This document shows positions 9,901-22,448 of a stretch of 64,000 nucleotides of DNA, piece by piece. The position numbers and the translations under genes were made by a program. Numbering within the stretch: the first letter of the stretch is position 1; each line of letters starts with the position of its first letter. The notes beneath the pieces are model-generated. The model saw nothing but the letters and a program-made list of their open reading frames with translations. It made no database searches and was not told the origin of the DNA. Location: the NCBI RefSeq assembly GCF_047496725.1, contig NC_132979.1:10891001-10955000 (forward strand), given 5' to 3'. The stretch comes from Anoplolepis gracilipes. Its lineage: Eukaryota > Arthropoda > Insecta > Hymenoptera > Formicidae.

Positions 9901-10960
9901 GTATGTACTTCAAAGTACGCGATAATGGTAGCTGGAAATAAGTGGATAGATACTTATAAACTCGAGGACTTCGCTTATAAATAGATAAAGCAAAAGCCTT
10001 ATCTTCTTCTGTCCATCGTCTTCCACAAGGAGTACGATCTACATTACGTAGTTGTGATCGAATAAAATCTTTGGTAACTTCGTTAAGTTTTGTTTCTATG
10101 CAGTTAAATATATTCTCATCTGACATATTTTTTAATTTTTTTAAAGAATTTCTTTCGTTATTTAATTTCTTTTTCATTTTATACATTTGTGCAACGGTTT
10201 TGCGATGAATTTTGTACATGATACTTTTTCGTGGTGACATTGTCTTCGAAGTTACTCCCGCTTGGGTTAAAAATCCTGATTTTTTTTCTTCTGTAGAAGT
10301 TGTAGAAACAGAATGTAATTCTACATTCTCATTTAAAGTGCATTTTTGATCTGTACAATCTCTTTTTTTACAAATGCAAATAGACCTATTTTCTGCATTA
10401 GTTAAATCAAATTTTAAGTTATTTTCAGGCAGAGTCTCACTATCATTATTATCACTATTATCAACCTGAACATTTTTAAATATACTACCATAAAAATCAG
10501 GAGTTTTCTCAGAAACAGTGTTATTATTTACCAAAGTATCATTAACATTAATATTAATTGCATTATTGTTATTTAAATCATTACAAACGGCAGATTCATA
10601 AATTGGCTGACAATAATTATTATCTATTGGATCTTTCTCAAAAGCAGCAGATATGTGTATTGGGACTAAATTATCTGGAATTTCGATGTGTTTTGGTATG
10701 ACATTCGGCTTTAACAAATGTTTTGTAAAATTAACAAAATCTTCTTTTTCAAAATGATCTTCGCAAATGTACATATTCCGACAATTCATACTAACATCTA
10801 TACCAGAAATCATTTTCCATTTTGTAGAAATGTCGGGATTCTTTGGAAATCTATAAAAACGTCTATTTATGACTTTATTGACTTCACCTTTTGACCAATA
10901 ATAACTATTGCCACATTTAGGAAATTTGCAAGAATATTTCTTTCGCGAAGGCATTATCAT
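9901..10960 (-). pseudogene. P-element/THAP transposase, THAP-domain part
   Basis: The N-terminal half of the transposase split by LTR A1. The likely start is MPSRKKYSCKFPKCGNSYYW (ATG at about 10954). A THAP zinc domain is visible: CKFPKC, then RFYRFPKNPD, KWKMISG, and CEDHFEKEDF, ending at the LLKPNVIP block. A Ser/Asn-rich linker, a basic coiled-coil-like stretch (KMKKKLNNERNSLKKLKN) and RRWTEEDKAFALSIYKRSPRVYKYL follow. The last residues of this frame are LTR sequence. THAP domains bind the element's ends; catalysis lies in the other half (5598-7413). Confidence 0.85.
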
Positions 10961-11484
10961 TATAAAAAAATTATTAATTTATATTAATCTTAACATTTAC
11001 AAAGTTAATGAGTAAAACTACAAGAGAAGTGACAATATTAATTTTATGAAACTGATAGGAACGGGCAGTCCAGTGTACAAAAATTATTAGTTAATCCAAT
11101 GTTCAAAAAAAAGGAATAGAAAGATATTATTGTCGTATGAGTTTACGATTCTATCCTTTTCTTCAAGATAAGATTTCTTACAAATAATACAAAACACATC
11201 GTAATACTTATATGATCGTCGAATCCTATCTTACCTAAGCGTATCACATTATATCACTTATTGTATGACTAGGCTGCATTTTCTCCTCTTTTTGCTCAAA
11301 TATGCTTCATAATTCTTTCTCTCACATCTCATATTTTCATCTCTACTAGTAGGTTTTTCTCGCTGATTCTTTTTTTCATTTCAAATTCTTCTAAGCTTTG
11401 GTATTAGAAGCTGTATAAAATATTATGACATAATTACAATATTTATCACATTACTAAATTTGACATACAATCAAGTATGTATAT
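10961..11484. other. Noncoding DNA upstream of the P-element gene
   Basis: AT-rich, with no supported gene. An imperfect inverted repeat near 11108-11165 (AAGGAATAGAAAG and GATTCTATCCTTTTCTT) might belong to the P-element end. I could not identify matching terminal inverted repeats. Confidence 0.4.
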
Positions 11485-11817
11485 TTATACAATTTCAACT
11501 AAGACATACCTTAAATTCTTCAACTGACAGATGTTTCTAACAAAAGACTTTGGATCGGTGTTGACTTTGACATTGTACAAAGTTAAAGACACTAAATTTG
11601 GTATTAAATAATAAAATTCAAAAGTGTCAATGTCAAAACTATTAGACAGATCCAAGTGCATGAGATTGGTTAATCCTTTTAAAAGTACAGCATATTCAGA
11701 TGTAGATATTCCCACATAACCTAATGTCAAACGCCTTAAATTTGCAATATCCGATGGCCCTTTTGCAATATCCGATGGCCGCATCTTTCCTTTACGAGAT
11801 GATGTCGAAGTTCTCAC
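11485..11817 (-). CDS. Leucine-rich-repeat exon (possible host gene fragment)
   Basis: About 100 residues with two to three leucine-rich repeats: NLRRLTLGYVG, NLMHLDLSNS, NLVSLTLYNVKV and ICQLKNLRY. The coding part most likely ends at 11510, where AAG is followed by GTATGT, a good splice donor; the residues after it are intron. The spacing resembles LRR proteins of the ZYG11/ZER1 or FBXL type, which I offer as a guess. An 18-bp direct repeat (GCAATATCCGATGGCC) occurs at the N-terminal side, about 11744-11780. No adjoining exons are recognisable, so this may be a stranded exon or a captured fragment. Confidence 0.45.
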   Translation of the reverse strand: MRTSTSSRKGKMRPSDIAKGPSDIANLRRLTLGYVGISTSEYAVLLKGLTNLMHLDLSNSFDIDTFEFYYLIPNLVSLTLYNVKVNTDPKSFVRNICQLKNLRYVLVEIV

Positions 11818-12049
11818 AGATGAGCTTGAAGCACAAATCGGTGAGCCGTTCAGAGCCTATGTATTAATCTGTATCTAGCTCGGTCATTCTCTCTCGATTA
11901 TTTATTAGAAATCATAAGGAACACCAAGATGATTGACCGAGATCACGCATGGAAGATGGCCGCGACATGTACCTGCGCACATGCGCGTGATGCGCGCGTA
12001 TACTTTTTATCCCCGATTCTGCCTGGCCCGTGTTTCCCACTTCTCGATA

Positions 12050-12258
12050 TTACTTTCACCCCCCGTGCCTCTCCCCCCCCCGTGACGTCAGACCCCTCGC
12101 CTCCAAGATCCCCCGCCCTGCGTGACGTCATACCCCCCGCGCCACCAAGATCCTCCGCCCCGCGTGACGTCATACCTCCCGCGCCGCCGAGATATCCCCG
12201 CATCCCGCACCCCCCTTTGAGGACCTGGGTTAGAACCGGCCCCTTACTTCTACTTAAG
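12050..12258. repeat. Terminal repeat related to the capsid-encoding element
   Basis: GC-rich DNA with three tandem units of about 39 bp containing GTGACGTCA. The segment from about 12175 (CCTCCCGCGCCGCCGAGATA, then CCCGCACCCCCC and GTTAGAA) to CTACT at 12258 aligns with the last 90 bp of the 8.5-kb element, in the same orientation as its right end. It therefore looks like the right terminus of a diverged relative whose body, to the left, has been lost or replaced. Confidence 0.5.
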
Positions 12259-13500
12259 CGATTATTGCTTGTTGGTTTTTCCAAAATTTTTTTCACGATA
12301 TATTTCTTATAAATAGTCGGCGAAAAAATAAAGAAAATAATAAAGATTACTCTACGTAACAAAAAAAAAAAAAAAAAAAGAAATGTAAACGTAGGAAATA
12401 GATTATTTCCAAAACTTTCTTTGAAATTACCGGTTAATCCGTCATAAAAGAAGAAAATATAATAATAAAACATTCTTTTGAATGTTTTGCATTGTAATGT
12501 CCTATCATATTTTGTTTAATAATACAACCAATGCAAAATCAAAGAATTTTTCCCTCCTCTTAAAGAGGTGTTTTCTTTAAAATGTATAAATATGTTCTCC
12601 GTATTGGAAAAAAGCGCATTTCAAATTCCGAATTTGAATTTTATCCATCACGTAAGTTACGGTGCAAATAATTTATTATATAACGAATCTTAAAAACGTC
12701 GTAGAAATTTGTCTTTCGCTGGCGCAGAGTTTGTGTAACAAAAAAATTTGACAAATTGTTATCGGAATTAACAAGCGACGACGAAAAAAATTATCGCGTT
12801 TTCGGAAAGTTCGCTGGCGAGTGTCCTAGCATGGTACTCGCGATATTATTCCGCCTATAGAACTTTTTTGCAATTTTCGCGAACTTTTGAATATTGTCAG
12901 AGAAGTTATCGAATCGCAGAACTGTTTTGGCTGAAAAAAGTGATGCTGGTAGCCACATAGAATTTCTTCGGCTACATTTTTATCTATTTCTCCAGAATTC
13001 GAATGGTAAGTTTTTATTTTTACTTTTACAGATTTAAAATTATAAAATATGTTACTTAAATCAAATAATTTTTAGACTTAGCGCGCCCGATCGCGATTGC
13101 GACAGTCAAAGGAAATCGTCACCCGCGAATAATCAAAGATCGAGCCGTTAGATTAAGTTTACGCAGAAGACGTCAAGCAGACGCGTCGCCAGAGAGCAAG
13201 GCCTTCACGTAAATTTTAACACATATCCCGATGATAAAAAACAAAATATTATTTTAAAATTTTAAAATACCGTACATTTCAGAACGGGCTCGCATAGTGT
13301 TAACTCCAGAACCTCTTGTTAATGGAGGAGAATGAGAATGTCGCTGAGCAGCCGCCTTTCGGAGAAGTTAGCCAGATTGACGAAGTAGTTATATTCTCCC
13401 AGCTTGTAAGTAAATAAAAAATATTACATCGAATAAAAAAAAATAGCGCAAAAGATTTTTTTTTTTAAACAAGAGAAATAATACAATATTTTTTAGATTA
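12259..13500. other. Possible small exons of unknown gene
   Basis: No long open frame. Splice-like signals appear on the + strand: GGTAAGT at about 13012, TTTTTAG at about 13072, TTTCAG before 13283, GTAAGT at about 13405 and TTTTTAG at 13491-13497. Exon-like pieces between them are short and carry stops in most frames. After removing the LTR at 13505-22823, the sequence runs into the acidic stretch at 22828. A 5' region of the Polinton polymerase gene is conceivable but not shown. A poly-A run lies at 12361-12379. Confidence 0.25.
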
Positions 13501-14395
13501 CATCTATTACGTCGTCTCGACTGCACGATTTCTTCCTTCCACGGAACTTTAACACTAACTGTCTACACTGCGACACTCATTAGGGCATACTGTCTCAACG
13601 ATTCTCGCAGAGTCGTGGTAACAACTGAGAGCGCGATAACAATTTGTTATCATAAAAAACGAAAAGGGCAGTACGATTCTAATCTATTAGAAAATTATAA
13701 TAATATACACTTAATATCAAAGTCCAAGTCCTCTCACAAAATCATGAGCGCGCGATAACAACTTATTATCATAAAAGGCAGAAAAGGGCAGTACGACTCT
13801 AATCTATTGGGAAATGATAATGCAGTTAATACCTAAGTCTAAGGCTGCAAACCCATGCAGCGGAATAGCGTAACGCGGAACGAAAGCAGAACCAATCACG
13901 AGCGTTCCGCGCAACAGGACTGCTTTTCATGCTTTTTAAAGTTTAAGGAATGCTTTTTCGCAGACTGCGCAATATACACACATGATACACGTGCTACGTT
14001 ACTAACCTGTGCAATAAAACAAGCAGGAAAAAAAATCCAACATGAGTCAATTATCACAATTAGTAGGTATACATAATATCAAAATTAATATGAATTAGTT
14101 ATAATTATATCATAATCAGTTAATAGTTAATTATGCCAGTTTATTTTAAATGAATAATATTTTGAATTGAAATGTTTGTTTTTTGTATAAAAGAATATTA
14201 AATTTAGGGATTATTTGAATGTCTTATTAATCACAATTAAATTATTTTTGTATGTATTGTATTTGGTCTTATTTACTCATATATTTAATTACTTTGTATA
14301 TTTATTAAAATACATTGAAAGTCTGATCTGCTTTTAGATATGAAATTTTTCATACTATATTTACAACTTTTTTTTTCTATTCTGGAACAATTATT

Positions 14396-14745
14396 CATAT
14401 GTGTTAAATGTATAAACAATTGATCTATACAAAGCAAAAAATGTGGATACTGCGGTTGGATTTTAACACATGATATGGAGTTATTGAAACATTCATGTTT
14501 TTTTGAATATGATGAAACTAAAAATACAATTGTTATAGATGAGAATAATGTCGTAACTATAGGTAAGATTCATATGTGTTAAATGTATAAACAATTGATC
14601 TATACAGAGCAAAAAATATGGATACTGTGGTTGGATTTTAACACATGATATGGAGTTATTGAAACATTCATGTTTTTTTGAATATGATGAAACTAAAAAT
14701 ACAATCGTTATAAATGAGAATAATGTCGTAACTATAGGTAAGATT
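14396..14745 (+). repeat. Tandemly duplicated zinc-finger-like exon
   Basis: Two adjacent 175-bp units (14396-14570 and 14571-14745) differ at few bases. Each encodes CGYCGWILTHDMELLKHSC, a C-x2-C...H-x4-H/C pattern, then EYDETKNTIVIDENNVVTIG, and ends at a splice donor (GGTAAGATT). In the second unit the first Cys is Tyr. It would be a 5' exon of the MADF gene that follows. Confidence 0.7.
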
Positions 14746-15154
14746 ATCGTTATTATCCACAAATTTTAAGTATTATTATTACAACTATAATTATTGGAAA
14801 TTTAGAGAATTCTATTGCTTTGTTATTAATTTAGCATATTAACTAGTGTTCTATTTTATTGAAGAAACTTCTCTGTCTCCCTTACATTACGGTCGAGTTT
14901 ATAATTATTAAGTTATAGTATTTATATTATCATAATGCATATATATTTTTCAGGATATAGATCTTGTGATGACGATCTTCCTGTGTCACAGAATGAAGTT
15001 GAAATGTCAACGAATGAACTCTTAATAGCATGCGTTGCTCAGAAACTTGGTTTGTACAATCACCGATTACCGGTTGCCGAGCGGACATTATTATAAAAAA
15101 ATGCTTTGTGGCAAGAGGTCTGTAATATGATGGAAGGTATAAAATTGTATATTT

Positions 15155-15194
<40 letters not shown>

Positions 15195-16420
15195 TATATA
15201 CATACAAATAATTATATATACAATTATTTATAATTATTTTTCACATTATATAAAGATCAATTGGATGTTTTAATACAATACAAGAATCAGTATTCTAAAT
15301 CTAACTTTTTAACTATTTTAACATATACTGATTTTATTGATTTATTTCCACATATGTTACATGTATTTAAAATGTATCTTTTTGTTATAATATTTTTAAT
15401 GTATATTTTGTAATAATTTCTAAAATGTATGCTTTTAAAATGTATCTTTTTGTAATAATATTTTTAATTTTATAAAGGAAACATGAACGTCGTCACCGTA
15501 AAAAAAGATGGAAGTATTTGAAAGACTGTTACATGAAGGATAAGAAAAAAAACAATGAATACATCCCAAATGGATCGGCAGCTTCTGCAACACGAAAAAG
15601 TTCTTTCCATTTTTATGAGGCCATGAGTTTCTTGAGCGACTGTATGGAAACAAGACAGTATGTATCATCCTCTTATTGAATAAGAACTGAAAATGTAGTT
15701 TTGTTGAAATATCAAATTGTACTTTTAATAATTTTGTGTTTTATGTTTATTATGAGATTTTATAGTATTGAAATGGTAATAAGCGTAATTGTTATTTACA
15801 ATAAATTTTAAACTTTTATTTTCTTTCTTTATCTCATAAGGACAGTAAGTACTCTGTCCAAAAATTTATTGATACCATCGCAGATATCACAGTCATCACA
15901 GTCATCACCAACATAACCTATAAATGCAGAATGTTCTACGTCAAGCTCAAATAACAGCTATAATTCCCAATTATCGAAAAATACGTACAATTACTACTAC
16001 ATATATATATTGTATTTTCTCTCTAATAAGTAAGGATTAAATAATAAATAAAATAATAAATAGAAATAAAATAACAAATAGAATAAAAAATAGAAATATT
16101 CATTTTTTAATTTAAAACTCACAAAAATCCGAATTGAAAACTAAATGTTTCAATAAGTTTCCGTTTTTTAAATAAATTGAAACTCATTTTTTAAAATTAT
16201 TGTATATCATAATTTTCTTCATTAAATGTATGTCCTTTTAGAAAGAAAATCATCAATAAAAGATGCAGATAATTTAGATGAGGCCTTTATTGCGACACTA
16301 ATGTCGGAGCATAAAATGATCCGATACATTGCTATGCGTTAAGTTTGGCTGATGGCCTCCGTCGCTTCCTTACAAAGAGAGAGCAAAATTGCAGATAGAG
16401 TTTCTTAGCAGGGTAATGGA
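14396..16420 (+). pseudogene. Harbinger MADF/BESS accessory protein gene
   Basis: A spliced gene in pieces. After the duplicated zinc-finger exon, an exon after TTTTTCAG (about 14955-15137) encodes the start of a MADF domain (NELLIACVAQKLGLYNHRLP ... ALWQEVCNMM), with a TAA at about 15093. A second exon (about 15480-15661) encodes RRHRKKRWKYLKDCYMKDKK, then SSFHFYEAMSFLSDCMETRQ. A third (about 16243-16340) has a BESS-like DEAFIATLMSEHKMIRYIAMR. In Harbinger elements this second protein escorts the transposase to the nucleus and binds DNA. The stop suggests it is dead. Confidence 0.65.
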
Positions 16421-17112
16421 AGTTCAAAACGAATTAGGTAATGATTGCATATATAATAATTTGTACCTATAATAAACATACAATCCCATACAACACAGAA
16501 AGGCCAAAAGACAAGATTTCTAAAAGATAATGAATCGTCTTTAAGTTGTCTTTTAGTCATCTTTGATGGACATGTGCTGTCTGGGATATAATATAATTAT
16601 ATTTGTATATATAGACTTACTTTTATTTACATTCATTGTACATGATATAAATATTTTTATTTCAGATTTATAAATATTCATCACACAATATTAATGACAA
16701 ATTGATGTCATAGTCAGTTTTATTCATTCATATTCAGTTTTACTACACATATAAAAATGAAATATTAATATATATTTTTGTTAAATAAAGTTACTTATAT
16801 TTATATTTTTATTTTCATATGTTTGAAAGTAAAAAATTTGCATAATTTGCATAATAATTGATAAACAAAATAAATGTATTTATTTGCGTGCTTAAAATTG
16901 AATATTTTACAAAACGACAGATTCATGTTTAGTTATTAAATGCAAAGTACAAAAATAAATGAAAAGTACAAAAATAAAAAAAAGAACAAGAACGTGTATC
17001 CTTCATCAACAAATCTGTCTGTATCATCACTAGTAAACTTAAACCATCCTCTATACGTACTAAAGCGACTATCGAGAGAATATAATATATATTTAAAAAT
17101 CATTGCTTAAAA

Positions 17113-18340
17113 CCTCTTATTCCACTACCATTCGACTGCACCGCTGTTCATAAAAAAATCAGCATAATGGTTTCGCACTTGTGCAACATGTCGACTATAT
17201 GAATTTGCATTGTGCGCATCCATATTTGTAAATGAACTTGCATAAATTAAGTCTGTGTTATTTTCTACATTGTTCTTAGTGTAGGTTCTTCCTGATGGAG
17301 GTAGTGTCTCTTCATATTGGATAATATAATTATGCAAAACTGTTGTAGCTTGCACAATTTTTACCGCTGTAGTTAAAGAGGTATTAATAGGTTTCTAAAT
17401 TCGCCACCGAGTTGCAAGCAATCCAAAGGCGCTTTCGACTACTCGCCTCGCTCTGCTTAGACGGTAATTGAACACCTTCTTCCTCATGTTAAGATGCTTG
17501 CTTCGAAGAAAAGGTCGCATTATGTATGATGTTAAAGCAAATGCCTCATCTGCTACCAATACATACGGACGTTCCAGTCCATTCATTTCTACTTGGGTCG
17601 GTTTAGGTAGATCCATATTTCCATTTTCGAAAGCAATACCAATTTTGCTCCTGCGAAATACACCACCATTGTCGACCTTCAGAACCAATATCCAGCATCA
17701 GAAAGCGATATTTTGCATCACAAATTGCCATTAAATTTATGCTATGTCTTTCTTTATAATTGTAATAAGTGAATCCACTATTTGGTGGAGCAATAATTAA
17801 TAAAAACTTGTATCCAGTGCACAATATATACATATAAAGTTATTGCATAATAAACATTTCAAATACTTTTTAGATTTTATAATATAGAAATAATATAATA
17901 TTTACATTAACGTCAACGTGTTTACCATCTATTGCTCCAACATAGTTAGGATAATTCCATAGATTCTCAAAGTCTTTAGCTACCTTACGCCAGTTTTCTG
18001 CCATCAGATTGAGAAAAACTTCTTCCTTTAATGCATCCCAATAAAATACATTGACATGTTTCAGAAATTATTTTTGATACAGTAATATATCCTATACGAA
18101 ACCCATATGATATAGAAGCCATACTATCACCACTAGCTAAATATCTTCAGGTAAGTTCCAATCGTATCCGTGATGGAATTGGCTCTCGAACTGCATACTG
18201 CTTATGAATTTTTGGTCCAACAATCTCCAACAATTTCTCGAATAGAACTGGTGTCAACCGTAAGAATTTGCAATACTTTGGGTCATTAGAGCTTAACATT
18301 TCAGAGCTTAAGTTATCACTGGCACCTTGCAAAAATCTTC
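17113..18340 (-). pseudogene. PIF/Harbinger DDE transposase
   Basis: N-terminal helical part at 18147-18332 (SSNDPKYCKFLRLTPVLFEK). The first catalytic Asp lies in GAIDGKHVD near 17930. A likely intron separates this from 17833, where APPNSGFTYYNYKERHS-NLMAICD and the second Asp block LMLDIGS follow. The glutamate block DEAFALTSYIMRPF and LSRARRVVESAFGLLATRWRI are at 17395-17600, and the C-terminal ATTVLHNYI...GAVEW at 17125-17355. A shift near 17680 and a stop straight after RWRI (about 17397) break the frame. The family cuts and pastes with a 3-bp TWA duplication, matching the flanks. Confidence 0.85.
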
Positions 18341-21111
18341 TTTCAGGTGTAAAAATAGGACGAACTCAAAATTTTCTTTTTTGTTTCTCTTGCATTGCAT
18401 TCTCACATTGCACTATTTTTTTATATATTATATATAATCTAAGCAACTTCTTTTGGACCGCTTTCTGATGTACTGGGGATTGTCTCCATTTCTTCCAATA
18501 TTTGCATAATAACGCAATTTTAGAATTCATCACAATGATTTCCTTGTAATTGTCAATACATAAGTTACTATATAAAATCACAATCACTATTTTTAATATA
18601 TTTTATTGTATGTCATAAATATTGCTTCTATCCATTAATTATTATTAACTAATCCGTTTTATTCCCTCAATGAATAATAACTTGTAATAACTAAAAATTT
18701 ATTTTTGCACTCACTACTTTGTTTTACACTGTCACGAATAATTTACAAAATATGTGTATAAATAAGTATATGCATATTCCATCATTTACGTTCAAATTTG
18801 ATATCCCCTACTACCCATGGAGCGCAACGAGTACACCGCGGATTTTGCGCAACCAATCACAAGTCTTTATTTCATAAGGGTTAAAATCACATTAAAACTT
18901 TTCTCATAGATTTTAACATCTTTAGTCAATATTTCCTATAAAAAACGTATTTTATTTAGTAATTATGTACATGATAATAAAAATGAACGACATAAACAAT
19001 ATTTAAAGGTCATTTTAGAAACGTACTGCTCGTTCCGCGTTACGCTATTCCGCTGCATGGGTTTGCAGCCTAAGTCCTCTCACAAAATCATGAAACACAT
19101 CCTTTTCCATATGATTTCCAAATGCACCAGAAGCACCTAAAAACACAGGAAACAGATTCCTGACAACGTTAGAAGAGTTTCTAACCGATAGAACTATCAG
19201 CAGAAAATATAGAAAATAATATGACTCAGAACCACATGAGCGATAATCTTGTTCCAAAAACCATATAAAAGAGAGGTTTTGGAAGAAAACGAACACAAGC
19301 TCTCTCTCGAATTTCACCAGTCTGTTTTAATCCGTCATTCTGTAAAAGTGAACAGTAAAAGTTATCGGTGAACCACTCGAACGCCACTGAAGGAAATCCG
19401 GTTGAACCCTGATCACAACATCATCAAATTTATCACTCAACTCACGGCTAGAGTCAGCGAAACCAAAGCTTCAATTTCCATTGGCTCACCCTCTCGAACG
19501 ACCACAATAGATTCTCCAAAGCTCCAGCTAAGGTATTCCAAAGGTAAATTCAAGTCGCCATTTTTCACGATCGTATCAAAACCATCGGCCAGACAAAGCG
19601 TACTGCCCACTAAACACGAATAACATTTCCAATGAATTTAAATCCACTCCTTAACACACTTACACACTTCTTTATTTTGCATTTCTTTTTTTATTTCAAT
19701 AAGATCATTGTAAACTTCCAATCAGAATTTAAAATTTAATAGTAGAGTCTCTCTCCCTTCTCTATTCTGATTGAGATTCTCCGCACTAATGTAACACCCG
19801 CGATTAAAACACTCACACACACACGCACACAACCACACGTACTCACGCGAACGTAAAATAGAGAATAATTGTAATTTAATAACGAACACATGTAAACATA
19901 TATATATTATATACACATATTTATAACCAAACTTGACAACAATTTTATGTAATATACTTTTAAAACTATGAATAAATTTATGTAATGTATTTTTATATTA
20001 TGTATTAAACCCAATTCTCTCAGTGACTTCTAACCCCTCAATCAGTTGAAAGATCGCACTTGGTCCTATCCCGCGTAATAAGGATTAATTTCCTTTATCA
20101 AAAAGGATCTTTCAACGAATGTCCGAAACAACAAGTTGTTACGTCCCAGCACCAAAAATTTTTTCATTTACTTTTAAGAAACATTAAACTTATAATATAA
20201 ATCCAAACAACAAGTTACCGACTACATTTTAACCGATAAGTTATTCACTAAGACAAGTTACCCATTATAATCGTTACCGACTCTAGCCGACAGCCCAAAA
20301 CGTTAATCATAAAATAGCCGCTTTCCCACCACCATAAGACTCCCCCGCTATTCCAAACTCTTAGATAACCCTTCCTACGCGTCCACCCCACTCTTCAACC
20401 CTGACCCATGTAAACCGAGGGACCTCGAAACAGTACAAAAAATCGACACATCAATTCGAGACTCTGAGCGATGCACTTCTCTCTCTAGAAGTGCTCCTCA
20501 TCCTTGCAATTCTATTTCTATACACGATTCCATTTCCAAACACTGTTCCAAATCAGTACGCTTTCCATATCTACATTCATTTCCATTTCGGTACGCGATC
20601 CTATCCCATACAGTTCCTCTTCAACGTCATTCTACCTCACGCGAGCGCATATTATATCGTTACTACGTCCGTACACCCTGCGTCAGTTCTCCGTGCCGAT
20701 AGCTCTCTGATCTACATTCACGTGTCACCACTGTAACCATCCAATGTAAGTTTAGTCAAAATATACATATATTAACGATATCTCATTGTGCATTAATACC
20801 GAAACATACCTGAACCCAGTTCGCATTTTCTACGTTCGGCGTCATATTAAATTTCAATCCGACCCTCAACAGACCTGATTTCGACCATTAACCAAACCAA
20901 CGACGTAGCGGTGCAAATAATTGCACGCTCGTTATTACCTCTACCCAGCCGATATCGTGCTAATACTCTGCACATACGGCACTCCTACCCTAAGACCAAA
21001 CTTATAGCTTCTCCTGATAGCATCATGCTAATATTCTGCACATGCCACTTCCCTACCTCAAAACCAATGGTCGAACCCAGCGAACACGCGAAACTAATTT
21101 GATCTTTTTGT

Positions 21112-21521
21112 AGATACCAAAAATAAGAAGAGGCGGACACAAATTCCACGCGCGACATTTATGTTACGAATATAAATACGCCCCCGTCAGTGAAGCGGAT
21201 AGTGAATTCCTCGGGACGGATCGCCTCTATTTTGACTTAGAATGCGAGGCGTACTTTAACCCGGCGCTACGAGCGAAGCAGGTCAAACCTCTGAGGACGG
21301 ACATCCGCATAAAGTCTATGGGATATTTCCCGTGGCCGCGCAAACTAATACCGTTGGACACGCAGCTACTGTTTCTTCCTCTGCCGCCCGCGAATTACGT
21401 ACCGGGAGATCCGAGGAAGACCCGCTATCTCCAGATACGCGACGAAATATTATACCTAAATTACGGGTGTTCCACCCCCGAGCACTGGGGTTCCGCGGAA
21501 CAACCAATAATAATAGATTAG
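21112..21521 (+). pseudogene. Family-A second ORF, copy A2 (start codon lost)
   Basis: The same 135-residue frame as at 8515-8922. Here the start codon reads ATA, but the frame is open through to ...GSAEQPIIID and the TAG. Differences are scattered substitutions such as AFNPALRAK-type changes. No other start is well placed until an internal Met at 21318, so translation is doubtful in this copy. Confidence 0.5.
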
Positions 21522-22022
21522 CATTACGCGGAACGAAATATAACAATATCTTGTAGCAGCGTTATTTAAGATACGAAACTTAGAAAATCCAGAGTTTCTC
21601 GTGCCGACACTTTTTACGATCGACCCTTTTTTTTTGCTTCTTGCGCGTCGCTTGAACCAGCTCGCCTTCTGCTAAACCCTTATGAAATAGTATTTTCGCT
21701 CCGCGCTGCCGAGGTCGGTTTACGACCTACCCTTTTTTTTTATTTTCCTATGCTTCGCGTTGACTACTTTTTCTCTTGTCGAGATTTTCCCGAAAATAAC
21801 ACTTGCTTCCAAATTAATACTCGTTTCAAATATTGTATAACGCGCGTTTATTTTATTCATTAAATTGTAAACTATTAATATCTAACTGAATAAACACAAA
21901 AAACCTATCTCTTGTTATTTAATTTGTATTCCTTCCCTGTTCCGACCGCGACTAATAATAACGCTTTATACGGGCAATAACAATAATAATATTTAACCAT
22001 AATTTACTGACAATACACCTAC

Positions 22023-22448
22023 ATGTGTTACGGACAACTGCGGGCCACACAGGAGGGCCATCTCTCCCCTCCTGCCGTCGAAGCGCGTCACCGACTAGAA
22101 AACGTCCGTTGCACTTACATCTCGGGATTCGCTCACAAATTAGAACTCACCCCGTATTGCGCATCTTGTTTTGTAAATTCCGACAATATCGATAGAGACT
22201 CTTACGCGTACTTCAACGTACATCTCGCGATCGACAGCACGCGCTATTCCGGCGTGTATTGCTCGGCTTGCCTTCGTAATCTAGCAGAGTTTTTTCCGTT
22301 CGACTGCGACCGGTGCGTTAACGCTTACGCCGACTTCCTCAGAGGTTTAAGAAATAGAAACATCTCTTACTATTCGTTAGCGGACCCTATTAAAGTCGTC
22401 GTTAGCGAAACCAGTCTCGAGGGGTTCACATCACGCGACTTCCCTTAG
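22023..22448 (+). CDS. Family-A cysteine-rich ORF, copy A2 (141 aa)
   Basis: Full-length homologue of the frame at 7582-8007, with the same start (MCYGQLR) and end (TSRDFP). CASC, CSAC and CDRC pairs are all kept. Changes are mostly conservative (for example HLAIDSTRYSGVYCSAC). Its unknown function and LTR location are discussed under copy A1. Confidence 0.5.
   Translation: MCYGQLRATQEGHLSPPAVEARHRLENVRCTYISGFAHKLELTPYCASCFVNSDNIDRDSYAYFNVHLAIDSTRYSGVYCSACLRNLAEFFPFDCDRCVNAYADFLRGLRNRNISYYSLADPIKVVVSETSLEGFTSRDFP

Larger units (their letters stand above)
13843..19070. mobile_element. PIF/Harbinger DNA transposon (5.2 kb)
   Basis: Inverted ends are identical for about 41 bp, beginning GGCTGCAAACCCATGCAGCG, at 13843 and (reversed) 19070. 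TAA is duplicated at 13840-13842 and 19071-19073, the 3-bp target expected for PIF/Harbinger. Inside are the two genes typical of the superfamily: a DDE transposase on the minus strand and a MADF-type DNA-binding protein gene on the plus strand. The near-identical ends suggest a fairly recent insertion, yet both genes carry lesions. Between the genes (16421-17110) and right of the transposase (18590-19025) I see only AT-rich DNA. Confidence 0.92.
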
